NCBI GenBank assembly: GCA_005884985.1
Contig: VAYK01000005.1
Location: forward strand, 1 to 13,608
Reading direction: 5' to 3'
DNA from: Actinomycetota bacterium
GTDB lineage: Bacteria; Actinomycetota; Thermoleophilia; Solirubrobacterales; 70-9
Length of the DNA stretch: 13,608 bases
Shown: in pieces, positions 1-7,118 of the stretch
Layout: each line of letters starts with the position of its first letter
How positions within the stretch are numbered: position 1 is the stretch's first letter
Position numbers and translations under genes: made by a program
The notes under the pieces: model-generated
Databases searched by the model: none
What the model was told of the DNA's origin: nothing
Seen by the model: the letters and a program-made list of their open reading frames with translations, nothing else

Positions 1-558
1 CCCGGCCGAACCCTCGCCAAGCCGCCGTTGGGAAGCGTCAGCTCGCCCCGGATCAAGGACCTGATCGCGGCCACGCTCAAGCCCTCCAACAACTTCTTTG
101 CCGAAATGCTCCTCAAACGCCTGGCGGCGTCCCGGCGCGGGGCCAAGGGCACGACCCGACGCGGCTCCCGCAAGGTGATGAGGTTCGCCCACGAGCTGGG
201 CACGAGGATCAGGATGGAGAACGGCTCCGGGCTGTCGCGAGCCAACCGAGCCTCGCCGCGCCAGGTCGTGCGGCTGCTCGTCGCAATGAATCGTCGTTCC
301 GACGCCGCGACATACCGGCGCTCGCTCCCCCTGGCCGGCGAGGAGGGAACCGTGGCCCACCGCATGAACGGCACCGCCGCCGACGGCCGCTGCCGGACCA
401 AGACCGGGACCCTGATCGGCGTCAGCGTGCTCTCCGGCTACTGCCGTGCGGGCCACGGCCTGGTCGCGTTCTCGATCCTGATGAACTCGGTGGACATCGA
501 CCTGGCGCGGGCCGCCCAGGACAAGATGGCGGCACTGATCGCGCGCTACCGGCGCTAG
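1..558 (+). CDS. dacB: D-alanyl-D-alanine carboxypeptidase / endopeptidase, PBP4 (peptidase S13) family, C-terminal part
   Basis: The reading frame is open from the first base of the window, so this is the 3' end of a gene that starts upstream; the TTG at 28 is not a convincing start. The visible 185 residues carry two of the three penicillin-binding signatures. The SxN motif is Ser-Asn-Asn at 85-93, inside KPSNNFFAEMLLK, and the KTG motif is KTGTL from 400. Between them is the S13-type stretch NGSGLSRANRASP. The SxxK nucleophile motif must lie upstream of the window. Family members are exported and cut D-Ala-D-Ala or peptide cross-links in peptidoglycan. The C-terminus (MAALIARYRR) looks natural. 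The gene converges on ligA, and the two stop codons share the CTAG at 555-558. Family assignment is firm; whether it acts as carboxypeptidase or endopeptidase cannot be seen. Confidence 0.9.
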   Translation, partial: PGRTLAKPPLGSVSSPRIKDLIAATLKPSNNFFAEMLLKRLAASRRGAKGTTRRGSRKVMRFAHELGTRIRMENGSGLSRANRASPRQVVRLLVAMNRRSDAATYRRSLPLAGEEGTVAHRMNGTAADGRCRTKTGTLIGVSVLSGYCRAGHGLVAFSILMNSVDIDLARAAQDKMAALIARYRR

Positions 559-2573
559 ACAGCGAGCAGCTCTCGGAGACCCTGCTCGGCGAGCACCGGA
601 ATGCCGAGCTCCTCGGCCTTGCCCAGCTTTGAGCCGGGGCTTTCGCCGGCGACCACGTAGTCGGTGCTCTTCGACACCGAGCCGGTCACCTTGCCGCCGG
701 CCCGCCTGATCATCGCCGTCGCCTCCTCGCGCGTCAGCTCTCCGAGCGTGCCGGTGAGCACGAACGTCTTCCCTTCCAGGGGGCCGCCATGGCTGCGGCG
801 CTCGGCTGCCGAGAGCTCGAATCGAAGGCCGCGCTCCCGCAGCCGGCGGATCAGGTCCAGCGTTCCCTCGTCTGACAGCTCCTCCTGGACCTGGCGGGCG
901 AGCACCGGGCCGATGCCCTCGACCTCCTCGATCGCCTCGGCGTCCGCTTCCAGCAGGGCGTCGATCGAGCCGAAGTGCTCGGCGAGCGCCTGCGCGTTCA
1001 CATAGCCGATTCCCGGCAGCCCGAGCGCATACAGCACCAGCCCAAATGGGCGCTCCTTCGAGGCCTCGATCTCCTCGATCAGATTGCGGGCTGAGACCTC
1101 GCCGAACCCCTGCAGCTCCTGGATGCGCTCCGGGGTGAGGTCGTAGATGTCGGCCGGATCGCTGATCAAGCCCTCGTCGAGGAAACGAATGACGTTCTTC
1201 TCACCCAGCCCCTCGATGTCCATCGCGCCCCGAAAGTGCTTCACCTGCTGGAAGGTCTGGCCGGGACAGCCACGGCGGTTGGGGCAGATCGTCCACACCG
1301 ATTCGGTGGGCTTCACGGTTTCCGTCTCGCATCGCGGGCACTTCGCCGGCGGCTTCGGCTTTCGCAGCCGTTTCCCCTTCCGCCTTTGAATGAGCGGCGA
1401 GATCACCTGCGGGATCACGTCCCCCGCACGCGTCACGACGACGTCGTCTCCCTCGCGGACGTCCTTGCGGGCCAGGTCCTCCTCGTTGTGCAGGGTCGCG
1501 GTCGAGACCGTGACCCCGCCCACGTGGACCGGCTCCAGCATCGCGAACGGGAGTAGCCGGCCCGTCCGCCCAACGTTCCAGACGATCTTGTTCAGCCTCG
1601 TGGTCGCGGTGATCGGCGGGAACTTCCACGCGACCGCCCACCGCGGCTCGCGTCCGGCCACGCCGAGCTCGCGCCACAGCGTCCGCTGGTCGACCTTGAT
1701 CACGGCGCCGTCGATCTCGAAGTCGAGCGCTTCGCGCCTAGCCTCCCACCACTCGCACCGCGCGACCACCTCGTCTGCGGTCTCGTGCACGGCGGTCTCG
1801 TCGTTCACCTTGAAGCCGCGGGCGCGAAGCCAGTCGAGCTCCTCGACGTGGGTCCGCAGGTCCAGTCCGCGGTGTGCGCCGGTCCCGTAACACCAGATCG
1901 AGAGCGGTCGCGACGCCGTAATCCCGGGATCCAGCTGGCGGAGCGAGCCGGCGGCGGCGTTGCGGGGATTGGCGAACGCGGGCTCGCCGGCCGCGGTCCG
2001 CGCCTCGTTCAGCTCGGCGAACGCCGAGCGGGGCAGGTAGACCTCGCCGCGCACCTCGACCAGCTTCGGCGCCTCGTCGATCCGCAGCGGGATCGCCTTG
2101 ATGGTCCTCAGATTCTGGGTCACGTCCTCGCCGATCACGCCATCTCCCCGCGTCGCCCCGCGGGTGAATGTCCCGTCCTCGTAGGTAAGGGAGATCGCCA
2201 GCCCGTCGATCTTCGGCTCGCTGACGAAGCGCAGCTCGCCAGGCTCGATGTCGAGCTGGCGCAGCCGGTTGTGGAGCCGGGTCTCCCAGGCTCGGAACTC
2301 CTCCCGGCTGCGGGCATTCGCCAGCGAGAACATCGGCTCGCCGTGGCGCACCTGCTGAAACTTCCCGAGTGGCTGGCCGCCCACCCGCTGCGTGGGCGAT
2401 TCGGGGGTGCGCAGCTCGGGATGCTCCTCCTCGAGGGCGCGCAGCTCGTCGACCAGGGCGTCGTAGGCGTCGTCGCCGATCTCGGGGTCGTCGACAACGT
2501 AGTAGCGGTGGTCGTGGCGGGCGAGCTCGCCGCGGAGCTCCTCCGCGCGCTTGGCCGGATTCTTGGCGCTCAC
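555..2573 (-). CDS. ligA: NAD-dependent DNA ligase LigA
   Basis: The 672-residue product is the usual length for bacterial LigA, which seals nicks in replication and repair using NAD+. The N-terminal Ia domain has the HDHRYYVVDDPEIGDDAYD signature (residues 20-38). The adenylated lysine is Lys121 in the KIDG motif. Other nucleotidyltransferase motifs follow: NPRNAAAGSLRQLD (202-215) and GREPRWAVAWKFP (307-319). After the OB fold comes a four-cysteine zinc finger (Cys412, 415, 430, 436), then helix-hairpin-helix repeats (about 450-565) and a C-terminal BRCT domain (about 596-672). The start is GTG. It overlaps the TGA stop of the surE remnant in a GTGA, which implies ligA is co-transcribed with, and once was translationally coupled to, surE. 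No lesions were seen. Confidence 0.97.
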   Translation of the reverse strand: MSAKNPAKRAEELRGELARHDHRYYVVDDPEIGDDAYDALVDELRALEEEHPELRTPESPTQRVGGQPLGKFQQVRHGEPMFSLANARSREEFRAWETRLHNRLRQLDIEPGELRFVSEPKIDGLAISLTYEDGTFTRGATRGDGVIGEDVTQNLRTIKAIPLRIDEAPKLVEVRGEVYLPRSAFAELNEARTAAGEPAFANPRNAAAGSLRQLDPGITASRPLSIWCYGTGAHRGLDLRTHVEELDWLRARGFKVNDETAVHETADEVVARCEWWEARREALDFEIDGAVIKVDQRTLWRELGVAGREPRWAVAWKFPPITATTRLNKIVWNVGRTGRLLPFAMLEPVHVGGVTVSTATLHNEEDLARKDVREGDDVVVTRAGDVIPQVISPLIQRRKGKRLRKPKPPAKCPRCETETVKPTESVWTICPNRRGCPGQTFQQVKHFRGAMDIEGLGEKNVIRFLDEGLISDPADIYDLTPERIQELQGFGEVSARNLIEEIEASKERPFGLVLYALGLPGIGYVNAQALAEHFGSIDALLEADAEAIEEVEGIGPVLARQVQEELSDEGTLDLIRRLRERGLRFELSAAERRSHGGPLEGKTFVLTGTLGELTREEATAMIRRAGGKVTGSVSKSTDYVVAGESPGSKLGKAEELGIPVLAEQGLRELLAV

Positions 2574-3309
2574 GCGGCGCCCGTCATCGCGGCGCGGAGC
2601 ATCGCCTCGAGATCCCAGTCGCGCAGCCGGCCGAGGCCCTCGCGATCGGTGAGGTCGAAGTGCACCGGGGTGAGCGAGATCCTCCGTCGCGCGACAGCGG
2701 CGAGATCGGTGCCAGGCTCGTCCTCGAAGGAGGGCTCAAAGCCGTAGATCTGATAGCGGCGGCGCCCGTCGCCGTCCTCGTCGACCAGCCTCAGCTCGTC
2801 GTTATAGAGGCGCTTGCCGAGCCGGGTGACCTCGATCCCCTGCGGCTCACCGGCAGGGCAGTTGACGTTCAAGAGCGTCGCCGCTGGAAGCGGGTCGGCG
2901 GACAGAAGCCCCACAAGCTGGGCGGCGAACCGAGCCGAGACGGCGAAGTCGAAGCTGCGGCCGGGGAGGAAGCTCATCTCGCGAGCGGTCGACTACTGCG
3001 AGATCGCGATTGCCGGGATGCCGAGGACGATCCCCTCCAACGCCGCGGCCACCGTTCCCGAATAGGTGATGTCGTCGCCCAACAGTCGACGGGCGTGCCG
3101 TCGGTCGCGTAGGCGATCGCTCCATCGTCGAGCTCCACCTCCTCGACCGAGAGCGGGGAGCGGGTGGTGATGCTGCGAGCGGTGGCGCTGCGGTTGGAGT
3201 CGGGAACGATCACGTGCGTCTCGACGCCCTCCAGCTCGGCCAAGGCGCGACGCAGGGCATGAAGGCCCTCGGCGCCGATTCCGTCATCGTTTGTGAGCAA
3301 CACCCGCAT
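2570..3309 (-). pseudogene. surE: surE (5'/3'-nucleotidase SurE) disrupted by an internal deletion-frameshift and an amber codon
   Basis: SurE is a metal-dependent 5'/3'-nucleotidase. From ATG 3309 the frame reads MRVLLTNDDGIGAEGL, with metal-binding Asp8-Asp9 and Ser41 in NRSATARS, and runs to DGTPVDC (Cys codon 3084-3082). Homology then continues one frame over as LGDDITYSGTVAAALEG from 3082. About 25 residues are missing, namely the segment that normally carries the SGINxGxN motif with the metal-ligand Asn. The offset implies a deletion of 3N+1 bases, probably about 76. In the restored frame a TAG at 2995-2993 stops the protein after AISQ, where a Gln codon is common. The rest (STAREMSFLPGRSFDF, LLNVNCPAG, VTRLGKRLYND, ISLTPVHFDLTD) is intact to the TGA at 2570. 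Two independent lesions argue for a pseudogene, though an assembly fault cannot be excluded. Confidence 0.88.
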
Positions 3310-3317
3310 TCGATTCG

Positions 3318-3323
3318 ATTCTA
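3318..3323 (-). promoter_or_regulatory. Candidate -10 box of the surE-ligA unit, implying a leaderless or near-leaderless mRNA
   Basis: On the minus strand the hexamer TAGAAT (5 of 6 matches to TATAAT) ends 8 bases before the surE ATG at 3309. Initiation 6-8 bases downstream would place the mRNA 5' end at or next to the start codon. No Shine-Dalgarno sequence precedes the ATG, which fits leaderless translation, common in actinobacteria. No good -35 box was recognised. The site sits in the 17-bp gap between surE and the divergent DUF488 gene. Confidence 0.45.
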
Positions 3324-3326
3324 GGG

Positions 3327-3854
3327 GTGGCTCGGCGGCACAATCATGTCGTGGAACGCTGCCCCCAGATCCTTACGGTCGGCCACTCGACACATGCGGC
3401 GGACGGCTTTGTATCGCTGCTGCGAGCGCACCGGATCGAGCTCGTCTGCGACGTTCGCCGCTATCCGGGGTCGCGGCGGCATCCCCAGTTCAACGCCGAC
3501 CCGCTGCGGGCGACGCTGGACGGCGCCGGGATCGCCTACGAGGGCCTCGGCGTCGAGCTCGGCGGCCGCCGCGCCGCACGCGATTCGCCCAGCCAGAACT
3601 CCCGCGCCTCATTTCAAGCCTACGCGGACCACATGGAGACGCCGGAGTTCGCCGCCGGGCTCGAGCGGCTCAAGGCGGTCGCGCGGGAACGTCGCACCGC
3701 GATCATGTGCGCGGAGGGCGACTGGCGGCACTGCCACCGCCGGCTGATCTCCGAGGCGCTCGCGACGCAGGGCTGGCGGGTGATCCACATCGGGCCCGAC
3801 GGCCGGCTCGCAGCGGACGAGCCAACCCTCTCCGAGGAATCGCCCCTTCGCTAG
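3327..3854 (+). CDS. DUF488 domain-containing protein
   Basis: The 175-residue product carries the full DUF488 pattern: ILTVGHSTHAADGFVSLL near the N-terminus, ELVCDVRRYPGSRRHPQFN, a LGGRR turn, SFQAYADHMETPEF, and the closing IMCAEGDWRHCHRRLISEAL with the conserved Cys-x-Glu and Cys-His-Arg. The function of the family is not established, and nothing here adds to that. The start is uncertain. GTG 3327 gives an 8-residue extension before VERCPQ, while GTG 3351 is the next start in frame; neither has a clear RBS. It diverges from surE with only 17 bp between them (41 bp with the later start), so the two control regions must overlap. The gene shows no lesion, unlike both of its neighbours. The tail after GWRVIHIGPDG (about 20 residues) is not a recognised domain. 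Confidence 0.85.
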   Translation: MARRHNHVVERCPQILTVGHSTHAADGFVSLLRAHRIELVCDVRRYPGSRRHPQFNADPLRATLDGAGIAYEGLGVELGGRRAARDSPSQNSRASFQAYADHMETPEFAAGLERLKAVARERRTAIMCAEGDWRHCHRRLISEALATQGWRVIHIGPDGRLAADEPTLSEESPLR

Positions 3855-3865
3855 GTTGGCCGGCC

Positions 3866-4022
3866 ATGCAACGAAGAACGGCAAGCGAGGAGACGGCCGT
3901 CTGGCGCCAGGAGGTGCGGGCTCTTACCCGGACCCGCGCATGATCGCGCTCTCCGGCCGGCAGCGATTGGAAACCTGGCGGCAGGGCCTCACGCCTCTCC
4001 CGCGGGGACCGCCGAGGCCGAG
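3866..4022 (+). pseudogene. Frameshifted 5' part of the tandem hot-dog thioesterase gene
   Basis: The stretch before ATG 4023 reads like the lost N-terminus of the downstream thioesterase, split over three frames. One frame opens at ATG 3866 and gives MQRRTASEETAVWRQEVR before stopping at 3943. The next frame continues as SYPDPRMIALSGRQRLETWRQ and GLTPLP, reaching about 3996; a single missing G in the GGG near 3917-3920 would join these two. The third frame then gives GTAEAEMPASGW across ATG 4023. Comparison with the second hot-dog repeat of the same protein (GELPPPPIHHLTGLRPVEIGEG before its ATVVMP) suggests that about 16 codons plus a frame change are missing near 3996. This is inferred from internal repeat comparison and recalled family patterns. 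ATG 3940 or TTG 3856 are alternative original starts. Confidence 0.55.
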
Positions 4023-4925
4023 ATGCCCGCCTCCGGGTGGCTCGCGGCCCCGAACGGGCTGATCACCGGCGGTACGCTCGCGATCCTCGCCGACATCGCC
4101 TTCGGCTGCTCGGTGGAGAGCGAGCTTGCGGGGGGAACTCCCTACACCACGGCGGAGCTGTCGCTGTCCTTCCTGCGTCCGGCGCGTCCCGGTGGCCCGC
4201 TCACCGCCGGCGGCCAGGCGATCCACGTCGGCCGCTCGGTCGGGCTCTCGGAGGCCTTCGTGATCGAGCATGAGACCGAGCGCCTGATCGCCCACGGGAC
4301 CTCACGCCTGACGATATTCCCCCCGCTCGACCCGCTGCCGGAGCCGCCGAGCGAGCTCGAGCCCTTCCAGCCCCCGGACCACGCGGAGCCCGATCCCTAC
4401 CTTCGACCGGCACCGGACGGGGTGATACCGCAGGAGGTCTGGGCGGAGCTCCCCGGCGCCGAGATCGTACGCCGCCAGATCGCCGGCGAGCTGCCACCGC
4501 CCCCGATCCATCACCTGACCGGGCTGCGTCCGGTCGAGATCGGGGAGGGCAAGGCGACCGTCGTCATGCCGTGCACGGAATGGCTCGCCAGCCCGACCGG
4601 GCGGCTGCAGGGCGGCGCGATCGCGATGCTCGCAGACTTCGCGATGCTGATCGCGGTCGAGACGACGACCGCCGCCGGGGTCGCCTTCGCAGGGCTGGAC
4701 CTGAAGGCCAACTTCCTGCGTCCGGTGCCGCCCGACGGGAGCTACCTGACCGCGCGGGCGGAGATCGTCCATGCCGGCCGCACGATCGCCATCACCCGCG
4801 CCACGGTGACGAACTCCGAGGGCAAGCCCGTCGTCTTGGCCACCGGTTCGTCGATCTACCTGCCCGGCCGCCCCGCAGCCCTCGGCGAGCTCGAGCTGAG
4901 CGGCCGCGAGAACGCTGCTCAGTAG
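4023..4925 (+). CDS. Tandem hot-dog (PaaI-like) acyl-CoA thioesterase family protein, N-terminally truncated
   Basis: Starting at ATG 4023 the product is 300 residues with two hot-dog folds in tandem. Repeat 1 has WLAAPNGLITGGTLAILAD and AELSLSFLRPARPGGPL. Repeat 2 (from about residue 158) has the matching WLASPTGRLQGGAIAMLAD and LDLKANFLRPVPPDGSYL. The GG-x6-AD core and the FLRP strand are typical of PaaI-type thioesterases, which hydrolyse acyl-CoA esters; the Asp of each LAD is the likely catalytic residue. A proline-rich linker joins the repeats. ATG 4023 is the first standard start in this frame and has GAGG a few bases upstream, but it begins inside repeat 1, so the first strand and helix of that fold are missing. 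The stop overlaps the end of convergent truA by 7 bp. The substrate cannot be told; the truncated protein may be inactive. Confidence 0.8.
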   Translation: MPASGWLAAPNGLITGGTLAILADIAFGCSVESELAGGTPYTTAELSLSFLRPARPGGPLTAGGQAIHVGRSVGLSEAFVIEHETERLIAHGTSRLTIFPPLDPLPEPPSELEPFQPPDHAEPDPYLRPAPDGVIPQEVWAELPGAEIVRRQIAGELPPPPIHHLTGLRPVEIGEGKATVVMPCTEWLASPTGRLQGGAIAMLADFAMLIAVETTTAAGVAFAGLDLKANFLRPVPPDGSYLTARAEIVHAGRTIAITRATVTNSEGKPVVLATGSSIYLPGRPAALGELELSGRENAAQ

Positions 4926-5671
4926 CGGATGGACGCCAGGTAGAGCCCGTGGGCTGGCGCGGTCTCGCCGGCGCGCTCGCGCGGGGCGCCGCGAAGCAGC
5001 TCCTCGAAGTCGTCTGCGCTGCGGCTGCCACCCGCCACCTCCAACATCGTCCCGACCAGGACCCGGACCATGTGGCGCATGAATGCGTCGGCCTCGATCC
5101 AGAACTCCAGCAGCTCGCCGGGAAACGGCTCCGCCAGCCGGTGGGCCCGCCACTCGGCCTGGATCACGTCGCGCTGGAAGCGGACGTGCTCGGTCTGCGT
5201 GGGGGTGAAGGCCGTGAAGTCGTGCCTGCCGAGCAGCGCCGTCGCGCAGCGCTCCAACGTCGTGCGGTCGACCGGTTGGGGGCACCAAAGCGCCCGGCCG
5301 ATCTCGAACGGGTGTCTCACGGGCGAAAGGAGCAGCCAGTAGCAGTAGGTCCGTGAGCGGGCGTCGCGGCGGGCGTCGAACCCCTCGGGGGCGGCAACGG
5401 CCTCGATCACGGAGATCGCCGACGGCAAGACCGTGTTCAGGCGGTGGGCGAGCTCGTCGGGAGGCGCGCCCTCGGGCTCGAAGCTCGCCACCTGTCCCCA
5501 GGCGTGGACGCCGGCATCGGTACGACCTCCGACCGTGAGTGAGACAGGCTCGCGCAGGATTTGCTCCAGCGCCGCCTCCAGCTCACCCTGCACGGTGCTC
5601 AGCCCGCGCTGCGCCGCCCAGCCGGCGAACGGCGTCCCGTCGTAGGCGATTGTGAGGCGAAGGACGGCCAC
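4919..5671 (-). CDS. truA: tRNA pseudouridine(38-40) synthase TruA
   Basis: This 250-residue protein converts U38, U39 and U40 of the tRNA anticodon arm to pseudouridine. The N-terminus LRLTIAYDGTPFAGWAAQ is the TruA signature. The catalytic Asp is Asp52 in GGRTDAGVHAWGQV. Further family blocks are RLNTVLPSAISV, FDARRDARSRTYCYWL, GRHDFTAFTPTQ and the C-terminal FMRHMVRVLVGTMLEV. It starts with GTG (GTGGCCGTC) and lies 68 bp after rplQ, where it closes the ribosomal operon, as is common in bacteria. Its last 7 bases overlap the end of the convergent thioesterase gene, so transcripts from both sides run into each other. No terminator hairpin was seen between them. Confidence 0.96.
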   Translation of the reverse strand: MAVLRLTIAYDGTPFAGWAAQRGLSTVQGELEAALEQILREPVSLTVGGRTDAGVHAWGQVASFEPEGAPPDELAHRLNTVLPSAISVIEAVAAPEGFDARRDARSRTYCYWLLLSPVRHPFEIGRALWCPQPVDRTTLERCATALLGRHDFTAFTPTQTEHVRFQRDVIQAEWRAHRLAEPFPGELLEFWIEADAFMRHMVRVLVGTMLEVAGGSRSADDFEELLRGAPRERAGETAPAHGLYLASIRY

Positions 5672-5739
5672 CGGCTGGCCGCATCAGGCTACAAGCGACG
5701 AGGGGCCTTAGTGGTAGCGCTCTCGGGTTCTCCCAGTGC

Positions 5740-6093
5740 CTAGACCAGCTCGAGCAAGACCATCTCGGTCGAGTCGGAGCGGCGGGGGCCGAGCTTGACG
5801 ATCCGCGTGTAGCCGCCGGGGCGCTCCGCGTAGCGGGGCGCGATCTCCTCGAACAGCTTGTGGACCATGAAGCGGTCCTGGCCGAGCTCGGAGAGCGCCT
5901 GGCGCCGGGCGTGCAGGTCGCCGCGCTTGGCGAGCGTGATCAGCTTCTCGACCTCCGGCTTGACGGCCTTGGCCTTCGCCTGGCTGGTCTTGATCCGCTC
6001 GTGCTCGATCACCTCCCGACAGAGATTGCGCAGCAGCGAGCGGCGGTGGGCCGAATCCCGGCTGAGCTTGTGTCTCGTCTTCCGGTGGCGCAT
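5740..6093 (-). CDS. rplQ: 50S ribosomal protein L17
   Basis: The product is 117 residues, normal for a short bacterial L17 without C-terminal extension. The N-terminus MRHRKTRHKLSRDSAHRRSL is the universal L17 start. It is followed by RNLCREVIEHERIKTSQAKAKAVKPEVEKLITLAKRG, split here only by running text, and the GGYTRIVKLGPRRSDSTEM block near the C-terminus. The ATG lies 19 bp after rpoA, with GGGCAG as a weak ribosome binding site. The order rpoA-rplQ-truA is conserved in many bacteria and supports co-transcription. Confidence 0.97.
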   Translation of the reverse strand: MRHRKTRHKLSRDSAHRRSLLRNLCREVIEHERIKTSQAKAKAVKPEVEKLITLAKRGDLHARRQALSELGQDRFMVHKLFEEIAPRYAERPGGYTRIVKLGPRRSDSTEMVLLELV

Positions 6094-6112
6094 CGGGCTG
6101 CCCGTTTGCTGG

Positions 6113-7078
6113 CTATTCGTCCCTGAGCGTGAGCCCCAGCGCGTTCAGCGCCTCAATCACCTCTTCGGTCGAGCGCTTGCCGAAGTTCGGGATCGCGTTC
6201 AGCTCCGACTCGGATCGCTGGATCAGGTCGCCGACCGTCTGGACGCCTGCCCGCTTCAGGCAGTTGTACGCGCGCACGCCGATCTCCAGCTCTTCGATCA
6301 GGCGGTCGTCGCCCTCGCCAGTAGGGAGCGGCGCGAAGGCGGCCTCGGCCGCGCCCGCGCCGTCGCGGCTGGTCAGCTCCTCGACCCGGTCGGCGTCCGT
6401 GAAGATCGCCAGGCTCTTGATCAGGATCTCAGCCGCCTCGCGGAGCGCGGAGGCCGGCTCCATGGAGCCATCGGTCTCGATCTCCAGCGACAGCTTGTCG
6501 AAGTCGGTCCGCTGGCCGACGCGCGCCGAGTCGACCGCGTAGGAGGCGCGGCGAATCGGCGAGAAGATCGAGTCGATCGGAATCACCCCGAGCGGCTGGT
6601 CCTCGGTTTTGTTCTCCTCGGCGGGCGAGTAGCCGCGGCCACGGCCGATCGTCAGGTACATCTCCAGCTTGGTCCGCTTCTCGAGCGTTGCGATCGAAAC
6701 GTCCGGGTTCAGGATCTCGACTCCGGCGGGCAGGTCGATGTCCTTCGCCTTCACCTCGCCGGGGCCCGCGGCGACCAGCGGAGCCTCGACCTCGTCCGCA
6801 TCGGTGTGCATGCGGATGACGATGTCCTTGAGGTTGAGGACCATGTCGGTGACGTCCTCCTTCACCCCGGAGACGTCCGAGAACTCGTGGGCGACGCCCT
6901 CGATCCGAACGCTCTTTATGGCCGCGCCGCCAAGCGAGGAGAGCAGCACGCGCCGCAGGCTGTTGCCGAACGTGTAGCCGAAGCCCTTGTCGAGGGGCTC
7001 GATCGTGAAGGTGCCGCGGTTATCGGCGACATTCTCGGAGGAGATCTTCGGGATGTGGAACTCGGGCAGGGTGGTCAT
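6113..7078 (-). CDS. rpoA: DNA-directed RNA polymerase subunit alpha
   Basis: The 321-residue product is the RNA polymerase alpha subunit. The N-terminal assembly domain (about 1-235) includes the dimerisation signature GYTFGNSLRRVLLSSLGG (34-51). A flexible acidic and alanine-rich linker (about 236-259) leads to the C-terminal domain (260-321), which contacts UP elements and activators. Arg269, Asn272 and Cys273 in GVRAYNCL match the DNA-contact region around Arg265 of the E. coli protein, and NFGKRSTEEVIEAL (298-311) is the usual helix-hairpin-helix end. A good Shine-Dalgarno sequence, AGAGGA, lies 4 bases before the ATG. The gene follows rpsD after 40 bp. Confidence 0.98.
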   Translation of the reverse strand: MTTLPEFHIPKISSENVADNRGTFTIEPLDKGFGYTFGNSLRRVLLSSLGGAAIKSVRIEGVAHEFSDVSGVKEDVTDMVLNLKDIVIRMHTDADEVEAPLVAAGPGEVKAKDIDLPAGVEILNPDVSIATLEKRTKLEMYLTIGRGRGYSPAEENKTEDQPLGVIPIDSIFSPIRRASYAVDSARVGQRTDFDKLSLEIETDGSMEPASALREAAEILIKSLAIFTDADRVEELTSRDGAGAAEAAFAPLPTGEGDDRLIEELEIGVRAYNCLKRAGVQTVGDLIQRSESELNAIPNFGKRSTEEVIEALNALGLTLRDE

Positions 7079-7118
7079 CGTTTCCTCTGGCTTGTCGTTG
7101 TTGTGTTGGGTGTGAGCG

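Noticed and set aside
1785..2747. A 320-residue open frame on the + strand opposite ligA and surE
   Set aside because: The translation is a low-complexity shadow with no recognisable domain, and it spans two minus-strand genes.
2570..2977. A separate 135-residue gene starting at ATG 2977
   Set aside because: It is the C-terminal half of SurE, with no RBS before the ATG and an in-frame amber codon just upstream in conserved sequence. It is part of the surE pseudogene.
3909..3914. Perfect Shine-Dalgarno sequence AGGAGG upstream of the thioesterase
   Set aside because: No start codon lies at a usable distance; the next ATG is 25 bases away. In the proposed original frame these bases encode part of WRQEVR, so the match is probably coincidental.
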